NCBI RefSeq assembly: GCF_001005725.1
Contig: NZ_LBIC01000012.1
Span: 62,001-126,000, forward strand
DNA length: 64,000 nucleotides
DNA from: Sphingobium chungbukense
Lineage (GTDB): Bacteria > Pseudomonadota > Alphaproteobacteria > Sphingomonadales > Sphingomonadaceae
Reading direction: 5' to 3'
Every line of letters starts with the position of its first letter. Position 1 is the first letter of the stretch. This document shows positions 19,548 through 28,476 of the stretch, piece by piece. The notes beneath the pieces are model-generated. The model made no database searches and was not told the origin of the DNA. It saw only the letters and a list, made by a program, of their open reading frames with translations. The position numbers and the translations under genes were made by a program.

Positions 19548-22500
19548 ATGCCCAAGCGCACCGACATTTCCTCCATCCTCATCATTGGCGCTGGCCCGAT
19601 CATCATCGGCCAGGCTTGCGAATTCGACTATTCGGGCACGCAGGCGGTGAAAGCGCTCAAGGAAGAGGGCTATCGCATCATCCTGGTGAATTCCAACCCG
19701 GCCACCATCATGACCGACCCGGAATTTGCCGACGCGACCTATGTCGAGCCGATCACGCCCGAAATCGTGGCGAAGATCATCGAGAAGGAACGTCCCGACG
19801 CGGTGCTGCCAACCATGGGCGGCCAGACGGCGCTCAACACGGCGCTGGCACTGTTCAATGACGGCACGCTGGAGAAGTATGGCGTCAAGATGATCGGCGC
19901 CGATGCGCAGGCCATCGACAAGGCCGAGGATCGCCTCAAATTCCGCGACGCGATGGACAAGATCGGGCTGGAATCCGCCCGCTCGCGTATCGCGCACACG
20001 ATGGAAGAGGCGATGGAGGCGCTGGAATTCACCGGTCTGCCGTCCATCATCCGCCCCAGCTTCACGTTGGGCGGTACCGGCGGCGGCGTTGCCTATAACA
20101 AGGAAGAATTCAAGCGGATCGTCAGCGAAGGCCTCGATGCGTCGCCAACGACCGAAGTACTGATCGAGGAATCGCTGCTCGGCTGGAAAGAATATGAGAT
20201 GGAGGTCGTCCGCGACCGGAACGACAATGCCATCATCATCTGCTCCATCGAAAATGTCGACCCGATGGGCGTCCATACCGGCGATTCCATCACCGTTGCG
20301 CCCGCGCTGACGCTGACCGACAAGGAATATCAGATCATGCGCAACGCGAGCATCGCGGTGCTGCGTGAAATCGGCGTGGAAACAGGTGGTTCGAACGTAC
20401 AGTTCGCAGTCAATCCGAAGGATGGCCGCCTGATCGTCATCGAAATGAACCCGCGCGTTTCCCGTTCCTCGGCGCTGGCGTCGAAGGCGACCGGCTTCCC
20501 CATTGCGAAGGTCGCGGCGAAGCTGGCCGTCGGTTACACGCTGGACGAGATCGAGAACGACATCACCGGCGCGACCCCGGCGTCGTTCGAACCCACCATC
20601 GACTATGTCGTGACCAAGATCCCGCGCTTCGCCTTCGAAAAGTTCAAGGGGTCCGAACCGCTGCTCGGCACGGCGATGAAGTCGGTGGGTGAGGTGATGG
20701 CCATCGGCCGGAATATTCATGAATCGATGCAGAAGGCGCTTCGGGGGCTGGAAACCGGCCTGTGCGGTTTCAATGAGGTCGATCATCTGGTCGGTGCGCC
20801 CAAGGACGACATCATCGCCGCGCTGGCCCAGCCGACGCCGGACCGGCTGCTGGTCGCCGCGCAGGCGCTGCGTGAAGGCCTGACCGTTGCGGAAATCCAC
20901 ACCATCGCGAAGTTCGATCCCTGGTTCCTGGAACGAATCAAGGAGATCGTCGACGCCGAAGCCGAAATCCTTGCCAACGGCCTGCCGCAGGATGCGGACG
21001 GGATGCGCCGCCTGAAATCCATGGGCTTTGCCGACAAGCGCCTTGCCTATCTCGCGCTCAAGTCCGCCAATTTGCGCGGCATGGAGCGGGGCATCGCGCG
21101 CGGTTCGGGCCTGATCCACGACGCGATCAAGGCGATGACCGGCGGCGTCACCGAGGACGAAGTGCGCGCCCTGCGCCACAAGCTGGGCGTGCGTCCGGTC
21201 TTCAAGCGCATCGATACCTGCGCCGCGGAATTCGAGGCCAGGACGCCCTATATGTACTCGACCTACGAAGCGCCGATCTTTGGCGAGGCGGAGAATGAGG
21301 CGCAGCCCAGCGACCGCAAAAAGGTCGTGATCCTGGGTGGCGGTCCGAACCGCATCGGGCAGGGCATCGAGTTCGACTATTGTTGCGTCCACGCCTGCTT
21401 TGCGCTCAGCGAGGCTGGCTATGAGACCATCATGGTCAACTGCAACCCGGAAACCGTGTCGACCGACTATGACACGTCCGACCGCCTCTATTTCGAGCCG
21501 CTGACCGCTGAAGACGTGCTGGAAATATTGAGCGTCGAAATGTCGAACGGCACGCTGGCGGGCGTCATCGTCCAGTTTGGCGGCCAGACGCCGCTGAAGC
21601 TGGCGCAGGCGCTGGAGGATGCGGGCATCCCGATCCTGGGCACCTCGCCCGACGCCATCGACCTTGCCGAAGACCGGGAGCGTTTCGCGGCGCTGATCGA
21701 CAAGCTCAAGCTCAAGCAGCCCGCCAATGGTATCGCCCGCAGCCGGGAGGAAGCGATCGCGGTCGCCAACCGCATCGGCTACCCCGTGCTGATGCGCCCG
21801 TCCTACGTCCTTGGCGGCCGCGCCATGGAGATCGTCGACGGTCAGGCGCAACTGGAGGAATATATCGCCACCGCCGTTCAGGTGTCGGGTGACTCCCCGG
21901 TGCTGATCGACCAATATCTGCGCGATGCGGTCGAGGTGGACGTCGATGCGCTGTGCGACGGCGACGATGTGGTGGTTGCGGGCGTGCTCCAGCATATCGA
22001 GGAGGCGGGGGTCCATTCAGGCGATAGCGCCTGTTCGCTGCCGCCTTACAGCCTGTCGGACGACATCATCGCGGAAATCGAGCGTCAGGCCGACGTCCTC
22101 GCCCGTGCCCTGTCGGTGCGCGGCCTCATGAACATCCAGTTCGCGGTCAAGGATGGCCCAGAAGGACAAACAGTCTATCTGATCGAGGTCAATCCCCGCG
22201 CCAGCCGGACCGTGCCATTCGTAGCCAAGGCGATCGGCACCCCCATCGCCAAGATAGCGTCGCGCGTCATGGCGGGCGAGAAGCTGAAAAACCTGCCGAA
22301 GATCGACCGCAATGCGATCAGCCATATCGCAGTCAAGGAAGCCGTCTTCCCCTTCGCCCGCTTCCCCGGCGTCGATCCGGTCCTGTCGCCGGAGATGAAG
22401 AGCACCGGCGAAGTCATGGGAATCGATAGCGATTTTGCAACGGCCTTCGCCAAGTCGCAGCTTGGCGGGGGCACCGTCCTGCCGAAGAGCGGGACGGTAT

Positions 22501-22895
22501 TCGTTTCGGTCAAGGACAGCGACAAGCCGGTCATCCTGCCCGCGGTGCGCAAGATGGCGGATCTGGGCTTCACCATCATCGCCACGGGCGGCACCGCCCG
22601 CTATCTGGAGGAGCAGGGCATCGCCGTGCATCCGGTGAACAAGGTGGCGGAGGGGCGCCCCCATATCGTGGACAAGATCATCGATGGCGACGTGGATCTG
22701 ATCTTCAACACGACGGAGGGCTGGCAGTCGCTGAAGGACAGCAAGGAAATCCGCACCAGCGCGCTCCGCGCCAAGGTCGCCAGCTTCACCACGGCGGCGG
22801 CTTCGGTCGCTGCGGCCGACGCGATCGAGGCTCTTCGGGGGCATGCCCTTGAAGTGCGGTCGCTCCAGTCCTATTATCCCGTGTCGCAAGCCTGA
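19548..22895 (+). CDS. carB: Carbamoyl-phosphate synthase large chain
   Basis: CarB makes carbamoyl phosphate from bicarbonate, ammonia (channelled from CarA) and two ATP. The 1115-residue protein shows the two homologous halves, each with an ATP-grasp domain. The N-half has IIGAGPIIIGQACEFDYSG and the C-half has ILGGGPNRIGQGIEFDYC. Further marks are EVNPRASRTVPFVAKA and a C-terminal MGS-like allosteric domain from about residue 960 (FVSVKDSDKPVILPAVRKMA, TGGTARYLEEQGI). The length is standard. It is the third gene of carA-rraB-like-carB. Confidence 0.97.
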   Translation: MPKRTDISSILIIGAGPIIIGQACEFDYSGTQAVKALKEEGYRIILVNSNPATIMTDPEFADATYVEPITPEIVAKIIEKERPDAVLPTMGGQTALNTALALFNDGTLEKYGVKMIGADAQAIDKAEDRLKFRDAMDKIGLESARSRIAHTMEEAMEALEFTGLPSIIRPSFTLGGTGGGVAYNKEEFKRIVSEGLDASPTTEVLIEESLLGWKEYEMEVVRDRNDNAIIICSIENVDPMGVHTGDSITVAPALTLTDKEYQIMRNASIAVLREIGVETGGSNVQFAVNPKDGRLIVIEMNPRVSRSSALASKATGFPIAKVAAKLAVGYTLDEIENDITGATPASFEPTIDYVVTKIPRFAFEKFKGSEPLLGTAMKSVGEVMAIGRNIHESMQKALRGLETGLCGFNEVDHLVGAPKDDIIAALAQPTPDRLLVAAQALREGLTVAEIHTIAKFDPWFLERIKEIVDAEAEILANGLPQDADGMRRLKSMGFADKRLAYLALKSANLRGMERGIARGSGLIHDAIKAMTGGVTEDEVRALRHKLGVRPVFKRIDTCAAEFEARTPYMYSTYEAPIFGEAENEAQPSDRKKVVILGGGPNRIGQGIEFDYCCVHACFALSEAGYETIMVNCNPETVSTDYDTSDRLYFEPLTAEDVLEILSVEMSNGTLAGVIVQFGGQTPLKLAQALEDAGIPILGTSPDAIDLAEDRERFAALIDKLKLKQPANGIARSREEAIAVANRIGYPVLMRPSYVLGGRAMEIVDGQAQLEEYIATAVQVSGDSPVLIDQYLRDAVEVDVDALCDGDDVVVAGVLQHIEEAGVHSGDSACSLPPYSLSDDIIAEIERQADVLARALSVRGLMNIQFAVKDGPEGQTVYLIEVNPRASRTVPFVAKAIGTPIAKIASRVMAGEKLKNLPKIDRNAISHIAVKEAVFPFARFPGVDPVLSPEMKSTGEVMGIDSDFATAFAKSQLGGGTVLPKSGTVFVSVKDSDKPVILPAVRKMADLGFTIIATGGTARYLEEQGIAVHPVNKVAEGRPHIVDKIIDGDVDLIFNTTEGWQSLKDSKEIRTSALRAKVASFTTAAASVAAADAIEALRGHALEVRSLQSYYPVSQA

Positions 22896-22975
22896 TCCCC
22901 TGCATAGGAAACACGCTGCGGGTGGCCCCAAGGTCGGGGCCGCCAAAGGGAAGTTTTGACGAAGGATTTGCAAGA

Positions 22976-23452
22976 ATGGCGACCGTCGAGAAGATGCCGA
23001 TGCTGCAGATGGGCTATGACAAGCTCAATGCGCAGCTCCGCGAATTGAAGGCCGAACGGCCCTTGATCGTGGATGCCATCGAGGAAGCTCGTGCGCACGG
23101 CGATCTGTCCGAAAATGCCGAATATCATGCGGCGAAGGAACGCCAGGGCCAGGTTGAAGCCACCATTGCGGACTTGGAAGACAAGCTGTCGCGCGCCCAG
23201 ATCATCGATCCCACCACCCTGTCCGGCGACAAGGTGGTGTTCGGCGCGACTGTCACCTTGCTCGACGAAGACGAGAAGCCGGTGAAATATCAGATCGTGG
23301 GTCAGGCCGAGGCGGATGCCAAGGCGGGCATGATCAGCTATAACAGCCCGCTCGGCCGTGCGCTGATCGGCCGCCAGATCGGTGAAGAGGTTGAAGTGTC
23401 CGTCCCCTCGGGCGACAAATTCTACCTGATCGACAAGATCGACTTCATCTGA
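22976..23452 (+). CDS. greA: Transcription elongation factor GreA
   Basis: GreA rescues backtracked RNA polymerase by stimulating transcript cleavage. The 158-residue protein has the N-terminal coiled coil with its tip acidic residues (EARAHGDLSENAEYHAAKER) and the FKBP-like C-terminal domain (ISYNSPLGRALIGRQIGEEV). ATG 22976 is the family start (MATVEKMPML); the open frame upstream is not used. It lies 80 bp after carB on the same strand, a common order in sphingomonads. Confidence 0.95.
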   Translation: MATVEKMPMLQMGYDKLNAQLRELKAERPLIVDAIEEARAHGDLSENAEYHAAKERQGQVEATIADLEDKLSRAQIIDPTTLSGDKVVFGATVTLLDEDEKPVKYQIVGQAEADAKAGMISYNSPLGRALIGRQIGEEVEVSVPSGDKFYLIDKIDFI

Positions 23453-23457
23453 AATCC

Positions 23458-24117
23458 ATGAAACTGCCTGTCGGGCACATGACCAACTGGATTGCGGCGA
23501 TCACTTTCGTCGCCTTCCTGCTGGTCTATCTGACCGGACAGGTCGACAATGCCGCGATCATCGCCGGCTTCATCCCGGCGCGGGTCGAGGATGGCGCGCT
23601 GCTCGCGGGCATGGCGGCGGTGCCTGTATGGCTGACACCGATCAGTTGCACGCTGGTCCACGCCAATTGGCTGCACATCGCCTTCAACCTGTTCATGTTC
23701 GTTTTTTGCGGACGGCAGGTGGAACATGTGCTGGACAAGGGCGCGACGCTGATTCTGTATGTGGCCGGGGCCTACGGCGCGACGGCATTGCAATGGGCGA
23801 TCGATCCCCATTCGACCAATCCCATGGTAGGAGCGAGTGGGGCGATTTCCGCGATCATCGCGACTTATGCGCTGCTTTACAGCCAGCAGAATGTCCGGCG
23901 CATCGGACCGCTTTCGGCCAGCCTGGTGCGGGCTCTGTGGCTCGCGGCCAGTTGGATCGCTATCCAGTTGATGATCGGTTTGGCCACGGCTGGCGGATTT
24001 GGCGACCTGGGCCAGATCGCGATTGCCGCGCATATTGGCGGCTTTCTGGTGGGGCTGGTGCTCACGCGCCCGTTGCTCCGCTGGCGCTTTCGCAAGCGGC
24101 CCCAGCCCCTGTCCTGA
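23458..24117 (+). CDS. Rhomboid-family intramembrane serine protease
   Basis: This is a 219-residue polytopic membrane protein with about six hydrophobic segments. The catalytic dyad is visible: S127 in NPMVGASGAISAI and H192 in AHIGGFLVGL. The oxyanion-hole region is HANWLHIAFN (N77). The start 6 bp after greA lacks a clear ribosome site; a second ATG at 23479 is possible. The substrate is unknown; family members cleave membrane-anchored proteins within the bilayer. Confidence 0.88.
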   Translation: MKLPVGHMTNWIAAITFVAFLLVYLTGQVDNAAIIAGFIPARVEDGALLAGMAAVPVWLTPISCTLVHANWLHIAFNLFMFVFCGRQVEHVLDKGATLILYVAGAYGATALQWAIDPHSTNPMVGASGAISAIIATYALLYSQQNVRRIGPLSASLVRALWLAASWIAIQLMIGLATAGGFGDLGQIAIAAHIGGFLVGLVLTRPLLRWRFRKRPQPLS

Positions 24118-24124
24118 AAAAGCC

Positions 24125-24349
24125 CTATTCGGCCGAGGGCAATTCCGGTTCGAGCAGCTTGTGCAGATGCACGATCACATAGCGCATTTCGGCGTCATCG
24201 ACCGTACGCTGGGCCGCCCCTCGCCATGCATTCTCGGCCGAGGCATAATCGGGAAAGACGCCGACCAGATCGATCGAGTTCAGATCCTCGAATTCCAGCG
24301 TCTGGGGATTTGCGACGCGACCACCCATAACAAGGTGCAGCTTGCTCAT
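24125..24349 (-). CDS. DUF4170 protein
   Basis: This is a small 74-residue protein of the alphaproteobacterial DUF4170 family. It reads MSKLHLVMGGRVANPQTLEF, then DLVGVFPDYASAENAWRGAA, then YVIVHLHKLLEPE. No catalytic residues are evident and the function is unknown. The stop codon is 7 bp from the convergent rhomboid gene. Confidence 0.82.
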   Translation of the reverse strand: MSKLHLVMGGRVANPQTLEFEDLNSIDLVGVFPDYASAENAWRGAAQRTVDDAEMRYVIVHLHKLLEPELPSAE

Positions 24350-24454
24350 GGTATCTTATGTTCTCCTGTTCGATGAACGGGAACATTAGCAGGCCGCTCG
24401 TCCCCATCCAAGGGGGACGGCGGGCATATCGGCATGCTTTTGATGAAGAAGCGA

Positions 24455-25075
24455 TTACGTTTTGGGCAACCGCGCCTTCAGAGCTGCGCTGAGCGCGTCG
24501 ATCTTGCTGGCTACCAAAGCCACGGCGTCGTCCGCTAGGTGGGAGGTCCTGCCCCCCAGATCGGCCGAAGCGGCTGCATTCTTGGCCGATGAAGCGGCTT
24601 CTTTGGCCCCTTCGCCGACATCGTGCAGCACTTCGCCAGCGCTCGATTTCAGGCTTTCGGCGCTTTCCCCCGCAACTGCGCGAGCGGCCAGCGCGGCCTC
24701 GATCACCTTGGCGCTGGCGGTGGATGCAAGGCCGGGCAGGGCTTGCATCGCCTTCCGGCTCTTGGGGAACATCCATGCAATGATCGCCCCTGCCGCCACG
24801 GCACCTGCGACCGCAGCGACCGGATGCTCCTGCACGATCTCATTGGCGCGCGCCGCCACCCGCTGGGTGCGGTCGCGCGCATCGGCATAGGCGGACGTCG
24901 CCTTGTCGAGAGCTTTGTCGCGTGCGTCCCCGGCTCGTTCCCGGCCGGCCTGGATCAGATCGCCCGCGCTTTCCCTGGCACGATCCGTCGTATCGCGTAA
25001 CAGGCCCGACGCGCTTTCCGCCATGTCGTTCGCCGCTTCACGGGCGCGCGTGATTTGAGAGCGGATATCAGCCAT
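24455..25075 (-). CDS. YqjD/ElaB-like (DUF883-type) membrane-anchored protein
   Basis: This is a 206-residue Ala/Arg-rich helical protein. The N-terminal 90 residues are amphipathic coil (QITRAREAANDMAESASGLL, ARESAGDLIQAGRERAGDAR). The DUF883-like hinge and membrane helix follow (EIVQEHPVAAVAGAVAAGAI, then IAWMFPKS). A further Ala-rich coil makes up the second half, which is longer than in E. coli YqjD. Family members attach to the inner membrane and bind ribosomes in stationary phase; that role is only inferred here. The start overlaps the end of the upstream gene by 8 bp. It is the last gene of a four-gene cluster. Confidence 0.7.
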   Translation of the reverse strand: MADIRSQITRAREAANDMAESASGLLRDTTDRARESAGDLIQAGRERAGDARDKALDKATSAYADARDRTQRVAARANEIVQEHPVAAVAGAVAAGAIIAWMFPKSRKAMQALPGLASTASAKVIEAALAARAVAGESAESLKSSAGEVLHDVGEGAKEAASSAKNAAASADLGGRTSHLADDAVALVASKIDALSAALKARLPKT

Positions 25076-25391
25076 GGTCAGTCTCCGAAGTCTCGTCTGT
25101 GTGGTTGCTGATCCGAACGTATATCCGTCGGAAAAATGTCCCAAGGGGGCGCCGCATCACATAAAGGGCGAAGGCGCCCAACGCTGCCGCGGTTGCGGCC
25201 GGTCGTTGCTGTACTTTCGCCGCGGCATAGGCGGCGCCGTCCAGAACGGTTTGGCTGACCTTGACCTTGGCGTCCTGTTTCAGCCGCGCCGGGGCGACCC
25301 GCTCCCTGGCGGTCTGCATGGTGGAGAGGAAGGTCGCCTTGCGCTCCTCTGCCCTATTTGCCGCCGCTTGATAGGCTTCTTCCCGGCTCAT
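25068..25391 (-). CDS. Small YqjK-like envelope protein
   Basis: This 107-residue protein starts MSREEAYQAAANRAEERKAT. It has a basic helical region and a hydrophobic Ala-rich helix (RPAATAAALGAFALYVM) followed by basic residues (RRPLGTFFRRIYVR). Its ATG overlaps the stop of the holin-like gene (ATGA) and its end overlaps the DUF883 gene by 8 bp, so all three are translationally coupled. Position and build resemble YqjK of the E. coli yqjD-yqjE-yqjK cluster, but sequence similarity is weak by eye. The function is unknown. Confidence 0.6.
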   Translation of the reverse strand: MSREEAYQAAANRAEERKATFLSTMQTARERVAPARLKQDAKVKVSQTVLDGAAYAAAKVQQRPAATAAALGAFALYVMRRPLGTFFRRIYVRISNHTDETSETDHG

Positions 25392-25774
25392 GATTTGACG
25401 GCCTTCTTCATCCGATCGATCCGTCCCTTGGCGAACAGCAGCAATATCAGGGCGAGCAGCAACCCGCCGCCGACGACGATGCAGATGGCCCAACCCATGC
25501 CCACGAGCGGTGCGAAAAAAAGAATCCCGCCGACCATAGAGGCCACAAGGCTGGCAAAGATCAATATGATGCTGACCCCTGCAAGGATCAGCGCCTCGCG
25601 GACTCCTGCGCCGATGATTCCCGCGCGCAGCTTCTGCCGTTCGACCTCCGCCTCGGCATAGGCGCGCCCATCGGTATATAGGCGCGCCCAAACATCACGA
25701 ACGGACTCATCTCGCACGGATTCATTGCGGCCGGACTCGTCCTGCCCTTCGGAGCGCATGGGATCTTGCGTCAA
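25388..25774 (-). CDS. YqjE-like / holin-superfamily inner membrane protein
   Basis: This is a 128-residue protein with two strong transmembrane helices (ALILAGVSIILIFASLVASM and GMGWAICIVVGGGLLLALIL) and a polar N-terminus (YTDGRAYAEAEVERQKLRAG). It matches the phage-holin-like YqjE family found in chromosomal stress clusters. The name does not mean a prophage. TTG 25774 is preferred because GGAGG lies five bases upstream; ATG 25759 and TTG 25825 are alternatives. The stop overlaps the next ATG. Confidence 0.68.
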   Translation of the reverse strand: MTQDPMRSEGQDESGRNESVRDESVRDVWARLYTDGRAYAEAEVERQKLRAGIIGAGVREALILAGVSIILIFASLVASMVGGILFFAPLVGMGWAICIVVGGGLLLALILLLFAKGRIDRMKKAVKS

Positions 25775-25829
25775 AATATCCTCCGCCCCGGTAATAGGAG
25801 CTTTGATTTCATCATTTGCAATCAAGCGC

Positions 25830-26459
25830 TCAGGCGTCGTCGGATCCCTTGGCCAGGCGCATCAGCACAAAGCCGACCACGGCTGCCGCCCCGATCGCAA
25901 CGGCCGGGCTCTTGCGTACGAAATCCCGGGCTTCGGTCATGAGTTGATCGACATCCTTGCTGTCGAGCGTCTTGGCGGCGCCAGCCACCGATTCGGCCGC
26001 CTGTCGGGCATAATCGCCATATTGCGGCCCAAGCTTGGCATCGACCGTGCCGGCCGTGTCGGAAATCAGCTTGGCCAGGCTTTGCATTGCCGATCCGGTC
26101 TTGTCCTTGGCGACGCCTGCGGCGGATTTGGCGGTCTTGCTCGCCTGTTCCTTCAGCGGATCGACATGGGCTTTCCAATCGACGGCATTCAGCTTGTCCA
26201 CGGCGGATTTGGCCGCTTTTTCGGCCTGGACCTTCAGGGGAGCGATCTGTGCGGTCCAGCCGTGCGCGGCGGCGCCGTTGCCTGGCTTCTTGGGGGCCTT
26301 GGCCTTGCGGGTGGCGGCGGTCTTGACCGGCGCGGCCTTCACCGCCTTGGCCGGCTTTGCCTTGGGTGATGAGGCACTGGGCGACGGCGTCTTGGCGGAC
26401 TGGGGAGTGCCGGCTTTTCTGGTGCGCTTGGCGGGCGGGGTTTCCGGGGTGTCGGCCAT
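25830..26459 (-). CDS. Histone-H1-like tail fused to a membrane-anchored helical domain
   Basis: This is a 209-residue protein of unusual build. Residues 8-60 are Lys/Ala/Pro/Ser-rich, resembling histone H1-type tails (for example KPAKAVKAAPVKTAATRKAK). Two copies of a PLKxQAxKxAKSA repeat follow (APLKVQAEKAAKSA and DPLKEQASKTAKSA), then a coil. The C-terminal helix resembles the DUF883 anchor (RDFVRKSPAVAIGAAAVVGF, then VLMRLAKG). It could tie DNA or RNA to the membrane; that is inference only. It heads the YqjE/YqjK/YqjD-like cluster and is divergent from eno, 228 bp away. Confidence 0.68.
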   Translation of the reverse strand: MADTPETPPAKRTRKAGTPQSAKTPSPSASSPKAKPAKAVKAAPVKTAATRKAKAPKKPGNGAAAHGWTAQIAPLKVQAEKAAKSAVDKLNAVDWKAHVDPLKEQASKTAKSAAGVAKDKTGSAMQSLAKLISDTAGTVDAKLGPQYGDYARQAAESVAGAAKTLDSKDVDQLMTEARDFVRKSPAVAIGAAAVVGFVLMRLAKGSDDA

Positions 26460-26687
26460 CGTCCTAAGTCTCCCTTTGAAAGATACGGTGGAATCCGTGA
26501 AACGGTCGGGCGGCATTTTTCCAAATGCTTCGCCACCGTCCACAGTTCCGTTGCCGTTACTATTTTGAGCATCGGCATTTTTCGAGTCCTTGCAAGCCCC
26601 CGCATTGCCAAGCGGAGAGGGCGTGGCTAAGCGGGGCGCGAAAAGCGACCCAGAGCCCGTCCGCAGAGCCATTTCAAGGAGCGATCC

Positions 26688-27962
26688 ATGACCGCCATTC
26701 TCGATATTCACGCCCGCCAGATCCTGGACAGCCGCGGCAATCCGACCGTCGAAGTCGATGTGATGCTGGAGGATGGCAGCTTTGGCCGTGCCGCTGTACC
26801 CTCTGGCGCATCGACCGGTGCTTATGAAGCGGTGGAGAAGCGGGACGGCGATAAGAGCAAATATCTGGGCAAGGGCGTGCTCGCCGCCGTCTCCGCCGTC
26901 AACGACGAGATCGCCGAGCAGATCATCGGCCTCGATGCCGAGGACCAGGCCGAGGTCGACGCCGCGATGATCGCGCTCGACGGGACGGAGAATAAGTCGA
27001 ACCTCGGTGCCAACGCCATTTTGGGCGTCAGCCTTGCCGTCGCCAAGGCGGCGGCCGACGCGCGCGGCCTGCCGCTCTACCGCTATGTCGGCGGCGTCAA
27101 CGCCCATGTGCTGCCGGTGCCGATGATGAACATCATCAACGGCGGCGAGCATGCCGACAACCCGATCGACTTCCAGGAATTCATGATCATGCCCGTCGGT
27201 GCAGAGAGCATTGCCGACGCCGTGCGGATCGGTTCGGAAATCTTCCATACGCTCAAGAAGGGCCTGCACGACAAGGGGCTGGCGACTTCGGTCGGTGATG
27301 AAGGCGGTTTCGCGCCCAACATCGCCTCGACCCGTGATGCGCTCGACTTCATCATGCTGTCGGTCGAGAAGGCCGGTTACAAGCCGGGTGATGACGTCGT
27401 GCTCGCGCTGGACTGCGCGGCGACGGAATTTTTCAAGAACGACAAGTACGAGATTTCGGGCGAAGGCCTTTCGCTCAGCCCGGTCGAAATGGCCGATTAT
27501 CTGGCAGCTCTTTGCGCGGACTATCCGATCAAGTCGATCGAGGACGGCATGAGCGAAGATGATTTCGAAGGCTGGAAGGCGCTGACCGACAAGATCGGCG
27601 GCAAGGTTCAGCTGGTCGGTGACGACCTGTTCGTCACAAATCCCAAGCGCCTGGAAATGGGCATCGGCAAGGGGCTCGCCAATTCTCTGCTGGTCAAGGT
27701 CAACCAGATCGGCTCGCTGACCGAAACGCTGGCGGCCGTCGACATGGCGCATCGCGCGCGCTATACGGCGGTCATGTCGCACCGTTCGGGCGAGACCGAG
27801 GATGCGACCATCGCTGATCTCGCCGTCGCAACCAATTGCGGCCAGATCAAGACGGGTTCGCTGGCCCGCTCGGACCGGTTGGCCAAATATAACCAGCTGA
27901 TCCGTATCGAAGAAGAATTGGGCGACATTGCCGTTTATGCGGGCCGTTCAATCTTCCGTTAA
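26688..27962 (+). CDS. eno: Enolase
   Basis: Enolase converts 2-phosphoglycerate to phosphoenolpyruvate in glycolysis. The 424-residue protein has the N-terminal cap (ILDIHARQILDSRGNPTVEV, FGRAAVPSGASTGAYEA) and the barrel with metal ligands in VLALDCAATEF, SIEDGMSEDD and VGDDLFVTN. The catalytic lysine is in LVKVNQIGSLTET, and the substrate loop is SHRSGETED. AAGGAG precedes the ATG. It is followed by an FtsB-like gene and pdhAB on the same strand. Confidence 0.97.
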   Translation: MTAILDIHARQILDSRGNPTVEVDVMLEDGSFGRAAVPSGASTGAYEAVEKRDGDKSKYLGKGVLAAVSAVNDEIAEQIIGLDAEDQAEVDAAMIALDGTENKSNLGANAILGVSLAVAKAAADARGLPLYRYVGGVNAHVLPVPMMNIINGGEHADNPIDFQEFMIMPVGAESIADAVRIGSEIFHTLKKGLHDKGLATSVGDEGGFAPNIASTRDALDFIMLSVEKAGYKPGDDVVLALDCAATEFFKNDKYEISGEGLSLSPVEMADYLAALCADYPIKSIEDGMSEDDFEGWKALTDKIGGKVQLVGDDLFVTNPKRLEMGIGKGLANSLLVKVNQIGSLTETLAAVDMAHRARYTAVMSHRSGETEDATIADLAVATNCGQIKTGSLARSDRLAKYNQLIRIEEELGDIAVYAGRSIFR

Positions 27963-27976
27963 TTCCTTTTTCGATC

Positions 27977-28015
27977 ACTGGCCGCAACGACAGTAAAATT
28001 TCGCTTGCGGCCAGT
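27977..28015 (+). terminator. Hairpin after eno
   Basis: ACTGGCCGCAA and TTGCGGCCAGT pair perfectly (11 bp) around a 17-nt loop, 14 bp after the eno stop. No T-tract follows, so termination may be partial. Confidence 0.5.
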
Positions 28016-28039
28016 CCGTCCCTGTGATTCAACTGGTCC

Positions 28040-28351
28040 ATGGCGCATATCGCGAAACTCCGCATGTTGCTCTTTTCGGCTTTCGGGCCGGCGATTGCGG
28101 TGCTTCTTCTTCTTTTCTTCGCCGGCTATGTGGTGTTGGGTTCCAACGGCATCCTGGCGTGGGGCGATTATAAGCGACAGCTGCACAATGCGCAGGGCGA
28201 ACTGAAGCAGGTCCAGGTGCATCGGCAGGAACTGAAGAACCGGGTGGATTTGCTCAATCCCCGGCGCGTCGATCCCGACCTCTCCGACGAACTGATCCGG
28301 CGGGAGCTGGGCGTCGTCCATCATGATGAAGTCATCGTCCCGCTAAATTGA
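28040..28351 (+). CDS. FtsB/DivIC-type septum formation initiator
   Basis: This is a 103-residue bitopic protein with one transmembrane helix (IAVLLLLFFAGYVVLGSNGI) and a periplasmic coiled coil (YKRQLHNAQGELKQVQVHRQ, ELKNRVDLL). The short C-terminal segment is DELIRRELGVVHHDEVIVPL. This is the layout of FtsB, which links FtsL and FtsQ in the divisome. The position between eno and pdhA is common in alphaproteobacteria. The family call is firm, the gene name less so. Confidence 0.85.
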   Translation: MAHIAKLRMLLFSAFGPAIAVLLLLFFAGYVVLGSNGILAWGDYKRQLHNAQGELKQVQVHRQELKNRVDLLNPRRVDPDLSDELIRRELGVVHHDEVIVPLN

Positions 28352-28476
28352 TCGTTCGGCACGGCTGATTGATCGTCTTGCCTTGCTTTGATGCCCCATG
28401 CCGCGTTGCATTTTGGGGCCTTCTGCCGCTATACCCGCCTTCCTTCCATCCTCACCCACGCAAAAGGATAATAGCC

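Noticed and set aside
19482..22016. An 844-codon minus-strand frame over carB
   Set aside because: It is a shadow of carB codon bias, rich in Arg, His and Asp, with no recognisable domain.
25388..25774. Holin-like protein as evidence of a prophage
   Set aside because: The protein belongs to the chromosomal YqjE-type cluster, and no other phage gene is present.
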